A program made the position numbers and the translations under genes. Positions 18,080 through 25,540 of a stretch of 64,000 nucleotides of DNA are shown in pieces. Source of the DNA: Palsa-504 sp963753225 (GTDB taxonomy: Bacteria; Actinomycetota; Actinomycetes; Streptosporangiales; Streptosporangiaceae); NCBI GenBank assembly GCA_963753225.1, contig CAVWBQ010000042.1:186001-250000 (forward strand), in the 5' to 3' direction. Each line of letters begins with the position of its first letter. Position 1 is the stretch's first letter. Below the pieces are notes generated by a model. It was not told the origin of the DNA. It was given only the letters and a program-made list of their open reading frames with translations, and did not search any database.

Positions 18080-18134
18080 CCAAGACGAACCTGCGTGAGC
18101 TGGAGGTGGAGTGAGGCGGTAGCCACCGGGGGTG

Positions 18135-19915
18135 TCAGGCCAGCGCACCGGTCCGTTCCAGGTCGGGCAGCACCCGGCGGAGCTCTTTCCTCGAGCTGAC
18201 GCCGAGCTTGCCGAACACCTTGCGCAGGTGCCATTCGACCGTCCGGGAGCTGATGAACAGCTGGACGCCGATCTCCGGGTTGGTGTGCCCGTCACCGGCG
18301 AGCCGGGCGATCTGCGCCTCCTGTGCGGTGAGGTCGCGGGCCGTCTCGGTGGTGTACTTGCGCACGGTTTCCCCGGTGGACAGCAGCTCGCGCCGGGCCC
18401 GCTCGGCGAACCCGTCGATACCCGTCGCGGCCAGCATGTGGTGGGCGGTCCGGAGCTGATCGCGCGCGTCCACGCGGCGGCTCTCGCGCCGCAGCCACTC
18501 GCCGTAGAGCAGGTGCGCGCGGGCCAGTTCCACCCGGACACGGGTCCGCCCGAGCCGCTCGATCGCCTCTCGGTACAGGCGCTCGGCGGGCTCGTCGTCG
18601 CTCAGCAGCGCCCGCGAGCGGGCCTCGATGCCGAGCGCCCAGTCGGTGCCTGCGGCCGAGGTAACGTCCTCCAGACGGCGCAGGGCGCCGATCCCGCGCT
18701 CGGGCCGCCCGGTCCGGGCGGCCGCCTCGATCAGCTCGACCGCCGGCCAGGCGGCCATCCCCAGCTGGTCCGGATAGTCGCGGCCCGGCTCGGCCGCGGC
18801 CAGCGCCTCGTCATAGTGGCACAGGCCATTGCCCAGCACCGCGGTCGCCCATCCGGCGGCGGTCAGCCAGTTCCCTTCGCCGCGGGCGGTCATCTGTGCC
18901 GTGGTGGCCGCGATCAGCTGGCGGGTTTCGGCCGCCTGGCCTCCCCAGGCGGCGAGCATCAGACGGCCGTATGGTCCCATCGGATTGCCGGTGGCCCAGG
19001 CGACGGCCTCGGCTTCGGCGACGGCCGAGCAGGCCGCGGCGAACTCTCCGGCGAGCAGCTGAATCCCCGACTCCAGCCGCAGCGCGTCCGGGAGCACGGC
19101 CAGCGCCCCGGCTTCGCGGGCCAGCCCGGTGAGCCGGGCCGAGAGCAGATACCAGCTCTCGTCGTCCCAGATGTCGCGGGCCGCCCGGCACGCCAGCGGC
19201 AGCCAGCGGAGCCCCTCCTCGGCGCGGACGTCCCCGTCGCGGAAGGCGGCCAGCGCCCGGCCCAGGACCGGCACGCCCGCGGCGTACCCGTCGGTGGCCA
19301 GGACGGCCAGTCCCTCCAGCAGCAGATCGGGCGCCAGCGGCTGCGGCGCCGACGAGCCAGTCCAGTGAGGTCCCGTCCGGCGCCCGGCTCGCGCACCGCG
19401 AATACGACGGCGGCTGGCTTGGCCGCCAGATGGCGGGCCACGAACGTGAGCGCCTGTGCCGAGGCCCGGTCGAGCCAGTGCGCATCGTCTACGACACAGA
19501 CCAGCGGACGCTCCTCGGCCACCCCGGCCAGCAGGCTCAGCACGGCCAGGCCCACCGCGAAACGATCCGGCGTCGGCCCGTCTCGCAGGTTGAATGCCGT
19601 GGAGAGCGCGTCGCGCTGCGGACCGGGCAGGCGCTCGATCCGTTCCAGGAACGGCGCGCACAGCTGATACAGCCCGGCGAACGCGAGTCCCATCTCGGAC
19701 TCCACGCCCGCGGTACGCGCGATGCGGCATCCAGCCGCGCGGTCCAGCAGGTACTCCAGCAGCGCGGTCTTGCCCATGCCCGGCTCGCCGCGCACCACCA
19801 GGACCCGGCTCTGTCCCGCCCGCACCGCCGCCACGAGATCGTCCAGCACGCGCAGCTCGGCGCGCCGGCCCCTGAGCTGTGCGGCGCGTGTCCGCCTGGG
19901 GTGGGGTGTAGCCAT
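18135..19915 (-). pseudogene. LAL-type LuxR regulator with a large internal deletion
   Basis: From ATG 19915: GRRAELRVLDDLVAAVRAGQ, Walker A VVRGEPGMGKTALLEYLLD, SEMGLAFAGLYQLCAPFLER, Walker B LVCVVDDAHWLDRASAQA, AAVVFAVREPGAGRDLTGL. At about 19365 the text jumps, with a frame change, to LAPDLLLEGLAVLATDGYAA, a region that in the paralogue at 25541-28359 lies about 320 residues further on. The C-terminal TPR-like part and the LuxR helix-turn-helix (LTAQEAQIARLAGDGHTNPE, SSRTVEWHLRKVFGKLGVSS) are intact to 18135. About 590 residues of coding text remain where the family has about 900. LAL proteins are ATP-dependent activators of pathway genes. Loss of the sensor-2 region and half the regulatory repeats should destroy this one. 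Confidence 0.75.
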
Positions 19916-20077
19916 CGGCCCTGCTCTAACCCTTGCACCCAGGTAGCCGCGATCGCGCCGCCGAACATGACGTTCACACGGCCTCCCAGGCAAGCGCCGC
20001 GAGCTACATCGTTGCCTGCTGGCAAGCATAACCCCGCGGCGCCTGGCAGGACATCCCCAGCGCCCTGGCCGGGTAAA

Positions 20078-20122
20078 ACCCTGGCCGGTGCTGTGGCCGG
20101 CGACTAGGGTACCGGCCAGGGT
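20078..20122. repeat. 12-bp perfect inverted repeat
   Basis: ACCCTGGCCGGT (20078-20089) is the exact reverse complement of ACCGGCCAGGGT (20111-20122), with a 21-base loop. A further direct copy CCCTGGCCGGG lies just upstream at 20063-20073. The right arm is part of a longer sequence repeated at 23367-23403. It lies in the 292-base gap between the LAL regulator and the small ORF at 20208. No other gene is seen in this gap. Confidence 0.5.
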
Positions 20123-20136
20123 CTAACACGGGCGCG
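20099..20136. repeat. Dispersed intergenic repeat, copy 1
   Basis: About 38 bases (GGCGAC.AGGGTACCGGCC through CACGGGCGCG) match 23367-23403 with about six differences. The best-conserved core is AGGGTACCGGCCAGGG. Both copies lie in intergenic DNA before a plus-strand gene, so a shared regulator site or a small dispersed element are both possible. Confidence 0.5.
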
Positions 20137-20207
20137 GCGCGCCACCGGAAGCGCGACGCTGATACCTGTCGGTACTGAAGGCCCCTTGCCACGCAAAGAG
20201 TTTTACG

Positions 20208-20411
20208 ATGACCCGCAGCCAGCGAACCAAACTGGTGGAATCGCGCGCTGACCTGATCCTGGCCGGCGCGTCTGCCACCGAGGACTACGCGCTACATTTC
20301 GACACCCAGCTGCGCCGCAGCCTGGTGCACAGGATTCTTTATCACGCCTACCTGTATTTCGCCCGCTCCGGCGCGGTGCTATCCGGCTCCGACCCTCGCG
20401 AGATCGTGTGA
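20208..20411 (+). CDS. Small hypothetical protein
   Basis: 67 residues from ATG 20208, ending 10 bases before the stop of the converging kinase gene. Third-position GC is high through the whole frame, which favours a real gene. The sequence (RTKLVESRADLILAGASATE, then LHFDTQLRRSLVHRILYHAY and a short end) is helical and basic in the middle. No signal peptide, membrane helix or known family is visible. Only a weak purine tract precedes the ATG, and AT-rich bases (AGAGTTTTACG) lie just upstream. Confidence 0.5.
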   Translation: MTRSQRTKLVESRADLILAGASATEDYALHFDTQLRRSLVHRILYHAYLYFARSGAVLSGSDPREIV

Positions 20412-20421
20412 TCGTGTGGCC

Positions 20422-21348
20422 TCATACCTTCAGCCGGAGCGCGCCGGGGATGATGCCGAACGAGGCCGGTGTCGTGCCTAGCAGTTCGCCGTCCGCCTCG
20501 ACCGGGAAGTCCGGGTCCGCCTCGAGGTTCAGCTGGGCGGCCTGGAGCTCGGCGATGTCGCGGTGCGGCAGGTGCGCGCCCTTATACACCTTGGGCAGCG
20601 TGGTGAACGAGTCGGACTTGGGCCCGGTCATGACCAGGATGTCGAGCAGGCAGTCGCCGGGGTCGGAGTTCGGCGAGATCTGCATGCCGCCGCCATAGAA
20701 CCGGCAGTTCGCCACGACCACGTTGAACGCGCGCCAGGCGCGGTACTGGCCGTTGGCGTCGAGCCGGACCGCGGCCGGGCGAAAGCGCGGCAGGGTCAGC
20801 CAGAACCCGGCCGCGTACCGGGCGCCGCCGAGGAACCTGCCCGCCCTGAGCCCGGCCGCCCGCGCGACCACCGCGCCGCCCAGGCCGGCCTCGGCGATGT
20901 TGACGAAGCACCTGGTCCTGGTGGCGCCCTGGTCGGTGAACGTGACGGTGCCCACGTCGATCGGGCGGACCTGGTCCCCGGCCAGGTGCGCGGCGGCCTG
21001 CGCCGCGTCGCCCGGCAGGCCGAACGACCGGACGAAATCGCAGCCGGACCCGGCGGCCACCACCCCGAGCACGGCGTCCGCGGCGAGCGGGCCGCCGTTC
21101 TCGACCATCCCGTTGACCACCTCGTGCACGGTGCCGTCGCCGCCCACCGCGACCAGGTAGCGTTCGCCGTCGCGCAGGGCCTGGCGGGCGGCCTCGGTGG
21201 CGTGACCGGGGTGGGTGGTGCGGACGATGCGGTAGCTGAGGTTCTTGTCTGCGAGCACGCTCTCGATGCGGGGCAGCGCCCGGTCCACCGTGCCGCGGCC
21301 GGCGTTGGGGTTGGCGATGAGCACGAGCGGGCCGAACGGGCTGGTCAT
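20422..21348 (-). CDS. Diacylglycerol kinase family lipid kinase
   Basis: 308 residues from ATG 21348. DAGK catalytic fold of the YegS/Rv2252 group: GPLVLIANPNAGRGT at the N-terminus, the signature VAVGGDGTVHEVVNGM (about residues 66-81), LGVVAAGSGCDFVRSFGLP, FVNIAEAGLGGAVVARAAG, NVVVANCRFYGGGMQISPNS and the C-terminal VEADGELLG. It phosphorylates diacylglycerol or a related lipid at the membrane surface. The ATG overlaps the stop of the upstream flavoprotein gene by four bases. The same order (flavoprotein then kinase) is that of M. tuberculosis Rv2251-Rv2252, where Rv2252 is a diacylglycerol kinase tied to phosphatidylinositol mannoside synthesis. Confidence 0.88.
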   Translation of the reverse strand: MTSPFGPLVLIANPNAGRGTVDRALPRIESVLADKNLSYRIVRTTHPGHATEAARQALRDGERYLVAVGGDGTVHEVVNGMVENGGPLAADAVLGVVAAGSGCDFVRSFGLPGDAAQAAAHLAGDQVRPIDVGTVTFTDQGATRTRCFVNIAEAGLGGAVVARAAGLRAGRFLGGARYAAGFWLTLPRFRPAAVRLDANGQYRAWRAFNVVVANCRFYGGGMQISPNSDPGDCLLDILVMTGPKSDSFTTLPKVYKGAHLPHRDIAELQAAQLNLEADPDFPVEADGELLGTTPASFGIIPGALRLKV

Positions 21349-22751
21349 GACGTCAAGCCTTTCGGGTTCATGATCCCGGCCGGGTCGAGGGCTTTTCTGA
21401 TGGTGCTGAGCACGCCGGTCCCTGTCTCGCCGAGTTCGCCGGCCAGGAACGGCGCCTTGAGGCGCCCGACGCCGTGGTGGTGGGTGATGGTGCCGCCGGC
21501 TTCGGTGCAGGCGCGGGCGGCTTGCTGCCAGGCTTCGCGGTACCTGGTCTCCGCGTCGTGGTCGTCGGCGCCGGTGATCAGGAACGTGAAGTACAGCGAC
21601 GAGCCCGACGGGTACAGGTGGGACAGGTGGCAGGCGACCGCCTGGGCGCGGGCGGACAAGGCCGTCTTGATGCCGTCGTAGAGCCGCGGGACGGCGGACC
21701 AGAGCCCGGCGACCTCCATCGTGTCCACGATCACCCCGGTGCCGAACGTCCGCTCCGGCCCCATGATCTGCGCGAAGGTCTGCACCGCGTCGTTGCGGTG
21801 CTGCCACCAGTGCTCGCCGTAGCTGGCGCCGAGTTCGGTCCCCGTGGCTCGCATGATCTCGGCGGCGGCCTGCTTCCTGGCGTCCAGGCCCGGCGGTCCG
21901 GCCGGGAAACCGGCCAGTGCCACGCACCCGGTCGTGTGTTCCAGGGCGCCGAAGCCCAGTTGCGCGTCGGTCTCGTCGTACCCGCGCAGGACAGCGGCGC
22001 CGGTCTCGGCTCGCCTGACGTTCTTGAGGGCTTCGGTCATGGCCGTGAAGTCTGGGTAGCCGAAGGCCAGCCACTCCCAGGCTTCCGGGCGGGCCCGGCA
22101 GGCGAGGGTCGCCTCGGTGACGACGGCGAGGGTCCCCTCCGAGCCGACCAAGAGGCGCCGCAGGTCGGGCCCGGCGGCCGAGCGCGGCACCGGGCGCAGG
22201 CGCAGGATCTCGCCGTCTGGCAGGACCGCGGTCAGCCCGAGCAGCAGGTCCTCGATCGCGCCGAACCCGGTGGAGGCCTGCCCGGCCGACGACGCCGCGA
22301 TCCAGCCGCCGACGGTGGAGATCGCGACCGACTGCGGGTAGTGGCCCGTGGTCAGGCCGTGTGTGGCCAGTTGCTCCTCGAGGCGGTCGCCGCGCACCCC
22401 GGCCTGGACCTCGACCGTCTGGGAGACGGTGTCGACCTCGCCGATGCGGTCCATCCGGGACAGGTCGAGCACGATCGCCTGGGTCTCGGCCTGGGCCCCG
22501 CCGCAGACACCCGAGCCTGCGCCCCTCGGGATGACCACGGTGCCCGTCTGGCTGGCCCAGGCCAGGACGGTCGCGACCTCTTCGGTGCGGGCCGGGAAGA
22601 CCACCGCGGCGGGTTCGGGCAGGTCGTCGCCGCGGACCCGGCGGAGCAGCGCCAGCGACCAGGAGTCGATCGCGCTTCGGCGCAGGGTCTGCCGGTCGGT
22701 GCTGACGGTGCCGTCGGGCAGGCGGCCGGCCAGGATATCCAGGGAGCTCAC
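21345..22751 (-). CDS. FAD-linked oxidase of the alkyl-DHAP synthase type
   Basis: 468 residues from GTG 22751. FAD-binding (PCMH) domain: AAVVFPARTEEVATVLAWAS, VVIPRGAGSGVCGGAQ, TTGHYPQSVAISTVGGWIAA and GFGAIEDLLLGLTAVLPDGE; then the C-terminal substrate-binding cap (RRAETGAAVLRGYDETDAQL, ATGTELGASYGEHWW) and the closing GTITHHHGVGRLKAPFLAGE to KALDPAGIMNPKGL. The His-rich HHHGVG and KALDPAGIMNP ending are typical of alkyldihydroxyacetonephosphate synthase and D-lactate/glycolate oxidase relatives. It is translationally coupled to the lipid kinase, and glpD lies 5 kb away, which suggests glycerophospholipid or ether-lipid metabolism rather than hydroxy-acid oxidation. The exact reaction is inferred. 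Confidence 0.82.
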   Translation of the reverse strand: MSSLDILAGRLPDGTVSTDRQTLRRSAIDSWSLALLRRVRGDDLPEPAAVVFPARTEEVATVLAWASQTGTVVIPRGAGSGVCGGAQAETQAIVLDLSRMDRIGEVDTVSQTVEVQAGVRGDRLEEQLATHGLTTGHYPQSVAISTVGGWIAASSAGQASTGFGAIEDLLLGLTAVLPDGEILRLRPVPRSAAGPDLRRLLVGSEGTLAVVTEATLACRARPEAWEWLAFGYPDFTAMTEALKNVRRAETGAAVLRGYDETDAQLGFGALEHTTGCVALAGFPAGPPGLDARKQAAAEIMRATGTELGASYGEHWWQHRNDAVQTFAQIMGPERTFGTGVIVDTMEVAGLWSAVPRLYDGIKTALSARAQAVACHLSHLYPSGSSLYFTFLITGADDHDAETRYREAWQQAARACTEAGGTITHHHGVGRLKAPFLAGELGETGTGVLSTIRKALDPAGIMNPKGLTS

Positions 22752-22818
22752 CAGCCGGATAGTAGACCGCGGGCCGCCCGGCACCGGCCAGCGGCCGCCA
22801 CGCGGGGCGACTGCCGTT

Positions 22819-23030
22819 TCACGGGGTCGAGGGCGCGCGGGCGTGCTCGCCGACGGGGCGGATCGTCCATCCCTGCGCGCACAGCGCCGACCAGAACCGG
22901 TTCGCGCAGTGCCGGCAGAGGTAGAGCTCGCCGTCGCGGCGCGCGCCGTACACCGCGCGGACGGCGGGGCCGCACCGGTCGCACGTCGGGCCGGGCTGCG
23001 GCGGGCCGGGTTCCGGCGGGAGTCGGTCAT
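22819..23030 (-). CDS. Small four-cysteine zinc-ribbon protein
   Basis: The clear coding part reads PTCDRCGPAVRAVYGARRDG then ELYLCRHCANRFWSALC and ends GEHARAPSTP at 22819. Two CxxC pairs (CDRC and CRHC) about 25 residues apart make a zinc ribbon like that of small actinobacterial DUF7455-type proteins, whose role is unknown. Third-position GC in this frame is close to complete. The natural start is doubtful: ATG 23030 (MTDSRR) is one frame off, and the coding frame itself continues upstream, without a start codon, into an SDR fragment. A frameshift just after the ATG is the simplest explanation. Confidence 0.55.
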
Positions 23031-23091
23031 GGCGAGGGCGGGAAGGCGTCTCACACCCTGCATTCGTCGCACGGGCCCGGGCGGGTTGGTC

Positions 23092-23334
23092 CGATTCGGG
23101 CTCGACCACGCTCACCCGGACCCGGTGGCCGATCATCTCCTGGCGGAGCGCCTCGGTGAACGCGTTGGCGCCGAACTTGGCCAGGTTGTAGACGCTGCTG
23201 CCGGACCGGGCCACGCGCCCGGCGGTGGAGCTGATCGTGACCAGGTCGGCGACGCCCCGGGGCGAATCCGATGCCGCGCGTACCACGTGCGGGAGCGCCG
23301 CGTGGGCGACCGTGTCGGTCAGCGGTGCGGTCAT
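23092..23334 (-). pseudogene. Short-chain dehydrogenase fragment
   Basis: From ATG 23334 about 80 codons read the middle of a classical SDR: HAALPHVVRAASDSPRGVAD, LVTISSTAGRVARSGSSVYN (active Ser and Tyr), LAKFGANAFTEALRQEMIGH and RVRVSVVEPE. The YxxxK pair is present (YNLAK). The N-terminal Rossmann segment with the TGxxxGIG motif and the C-terminal end are absent. The frame runs on into the zinc-ribbon protein without a stop. It looks like an internal piece left after deletions on both sides. Confidence 0.6.
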
Positions 23335-23366
23335 GGCGGCCCGGCCTCCTGCGTGTGCGTGCTGCG

Positions 23367-23403
23367 GGCGACCAGGGTACCGGCCAGGGCTTTCACGGGC
23401 GCG
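23367..23403. repeat. Dispersed intergenic repeat, copy 2
   Basis: Matches 20099-20136 (core AGGGTACCGGCCAGGG, followed by CACGGGCGCG). It lies about 60 bases before the start of the VOC gene at 23465 and just upstream of the SDR fragment on the other strand. Confidence 0.5.
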
Positions 23404-23464
23404 ATGGGGACGCCCAGGGCGGGACGGTGGATGATGGGCGGAGCGGACGGACAAGGAGCAGGTT

Positions 23465-24080
23465 ATGGACTTCAGGCTTGAGGTCGTGGTGATACCGGTC
23501 TCGGACGTGGACCGGGCTAAGGAGTTCTACCAGGGGCTGGGCTGGCGGCTGGACGCCGACTTCGCCACCGGTCCGGATTTCCGGGTGGTGCAGCTGACCC
23601 CGCCCGGATCGGCCTGCGCGGTCATCTTCGGCACCGGCGTCACCGCGGCCGCGCCCGGGTCGGCGGAAGGCCTGCAGCTGGTCGCGGCCGACATCGACGC
23701 GGCCCGGGCCGAGCTGGCCAGCCACGGCGTGGATGTCAGCGAGGTGTTCCACGACGCCGGCGGGGTGTTCCACCACGCCGGGACCGCCGCGCGGGTGGCC
23801 GGCCCGGCGCCGGGGCACGCAGACCTACGGGTCGTGGCTGTCGTTCGCCGACCCGGACGGGAACTCCTGGTTCGTGCAGGAGATCACCACCCGGCTGCCG
23901 GGCCGGGAGACATCGGCGCTGGCGGTGTACGACTCGGTGGACGGGCTGGCCGACGCGCTGCGCCGGGCCAAGGCGGCGCACGGCAAGTACGAGGAGGAGA
24001 CGGGCAAGCCGGACCCAGACTGGCCGGACTGGTACGCGCGGTACCTGGCGGACGAGGCGGCCGGGCAGGGCGGGGACATG
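23465..24080 (+). pseudogene. VOC family protein with a frameshift
   Basis: ATG 23465, preceded by AAGGAG. The first part reads FRLEVVVIPVSDVDRAKEFY, GWRLDADFATGPDFRVVQLT and LQLVAADIDAARAELASHGV, a two-module glyoxalase-like protein. Near 23810 the frame changes to TYGSWLSFADPDGNSWFVQE and then VYDSVDGLADALRRAKAAHG, the C-terminal extension seen in actinobacterial VOC proteins of this type, with DWPDWYARYLADEAAG. In the shifted frame there is no stop before the ATG of the next gene at 24078. The natural stop was probably the TGA that overlaps that ATG. Function unknown. Confidence 0.7.
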
Positions 24081-25414
24081 AGCGACTACGACTACGACGT
24101 GATCGTGGTGGGGGCGGGCTCACCTGGCGAGCACTGCGCCGGCGAGCTGGCCGGCGGCGGGCTCAAGGTCGCCGTGGTCGAGCGCGAGCTGGCCGGGGGC
24201 GAGTGCTCCTACTACGCCTGCATCCCGTCCAAGACCCTGCTGCGCCCGGGCGAGGCCGTGCACGGCGCGCTCGAGGCGGCGAGCCACCGCGCAGGTGGAC
24301 GTCAAGGCCGCGCTGGCCTACCGGGACTTCATGGTCTCGGACTACTCCGACGCCGGGCAGGAGCGGTGGCTGGCGGACAACGGCATCGACCTGATCCGCG
24401 GCACCGGCCGGCTGGCCGGCCCGGCGCGGTCGAGGTGGCCGGGCGGCGCTACACCGCCCGCGACGTGGTGCTGGCCACCGGCGCGGATCCGGTGACACCG
24501 CCGGTCCCTGGCCTGCGCGAGCTGGACGGGGTGTGGAGCAACCGCGAGGTGACCGGGATGAAGGCGGTCCCCCGCCGCCTGCTGATCCTGGGGGGCGGCC
24601 CGGTGGGCGCCGAGATGGCCCAGGCCGTGCGCCGCCTGGGCGGTGAGGTCGCCCTGGTCGAGGGCGCGGAGCACGTGCTGGCCCGCGAGCCCGCACCGCT
24701 GGGCGACGGCGCTCGGCGAGGAACTGCGCCGGGACGGCATCGAACTGCTCCTGGGCATCCACGCGACCGCCGCCCGCCGTGACGGCGAGGACTACGTCCT
24801 GACCCTGGAGGACGGCCAGGAGCTGCGCGGCGACCGGCTGCTCGTGGCCACCGGGCGGCGCCCGCGGGCGCCGGAGTCGGCCTGGAGACGGTCGGGTCAC
24901 CGCCGGCGCCGCACGGCGTACCGGTCGACGCGCAGCTGCGCGTCGCGGACCGGCTGTGGGCCATCGGCGACGTCACCGGGATCCGGCTGCTGACCCACGT
25001 GGGCAAGTACCAGGGCGAGGTCGTCGCCTCGAACCTCCTCGGCGAGCCGCGCGAGGCGCACTACGACGCCATCCCGGACGTGGTCTACACCGACCCGCAG
25101 GCCGCCGCCGTCGGCGCCTCCGAGGCCCCGTTCAGCGGGACCGGCCTGCTGTCCGAGGTGGCCAAGACGGCGACCTACACCCACGCCTACGCCGAGTCCA
25201 GCGGGCTTCCTGACGCTGCTGTCCGACGGCGAGCGGCTGACCGGCGCGCTACGCCCTCGGGCCCGAGGCGGGTGAGTGGCTGCAGCAGGCCACGCTGGCC
25301 ATCCGCGCCCGCGTCCCGCTCGACGTGCTGCGCGACGTCATCCAGCCGTTCCCCACCTTCTCCGAGATCTACGTGGCCGCGCTCAAGAAGCTGCGCAGCC
25401 AGATCAAGGGGTGA
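24078..25414 (+). pseudogene. Pyridine nucleotide-disulfide oxidoreductase, multiple frameshifts
   Basis: A whole class I flavoprotein disulfide reductase is present in pieces. From ATG 24078: YDVIVVGAGSPGEHCAGELA (FAD motif), GGECSYYACIPSKTLLRPG with the redox CxxxxC pair; then VDVKAALAYRDFMVSDYSDA; RRYTARDVVLATGADPVTPP; LLILGGGPVGAEMAQAVRRL (NAD motif); LGEELRRDGIELLLGIHATA; VPVDAQLRVADRLWAIGDVT; LLTHVGKYQGEVVASNLLGE; VVYTDPQAAAVGASEAPFSG; and the dimer-domain end VIQPFPTFSEIYVAALKKLR at 25414. At least five frame changes. Relatives are dihydrolipoamide or mercuric-reductase-like enzymes. The usual HPT..E pair of lipoamide dehydrogenase is replaced by PFPTFSE, so the substrate is unclear. 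Confidence 0.75.
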
Positions 25415-25540
25415 GTCAGGCACAGAACTGAGCCATAACTCTGTTGTCCCGGCCGGAAATACCGGTTTACCCCATTGCGGCGGGCCCGGGGCCGCGGTTA
25501 GCGTGAGCTGGGAGCGTTCGGCGGCGGTGGAGAAGACGGG

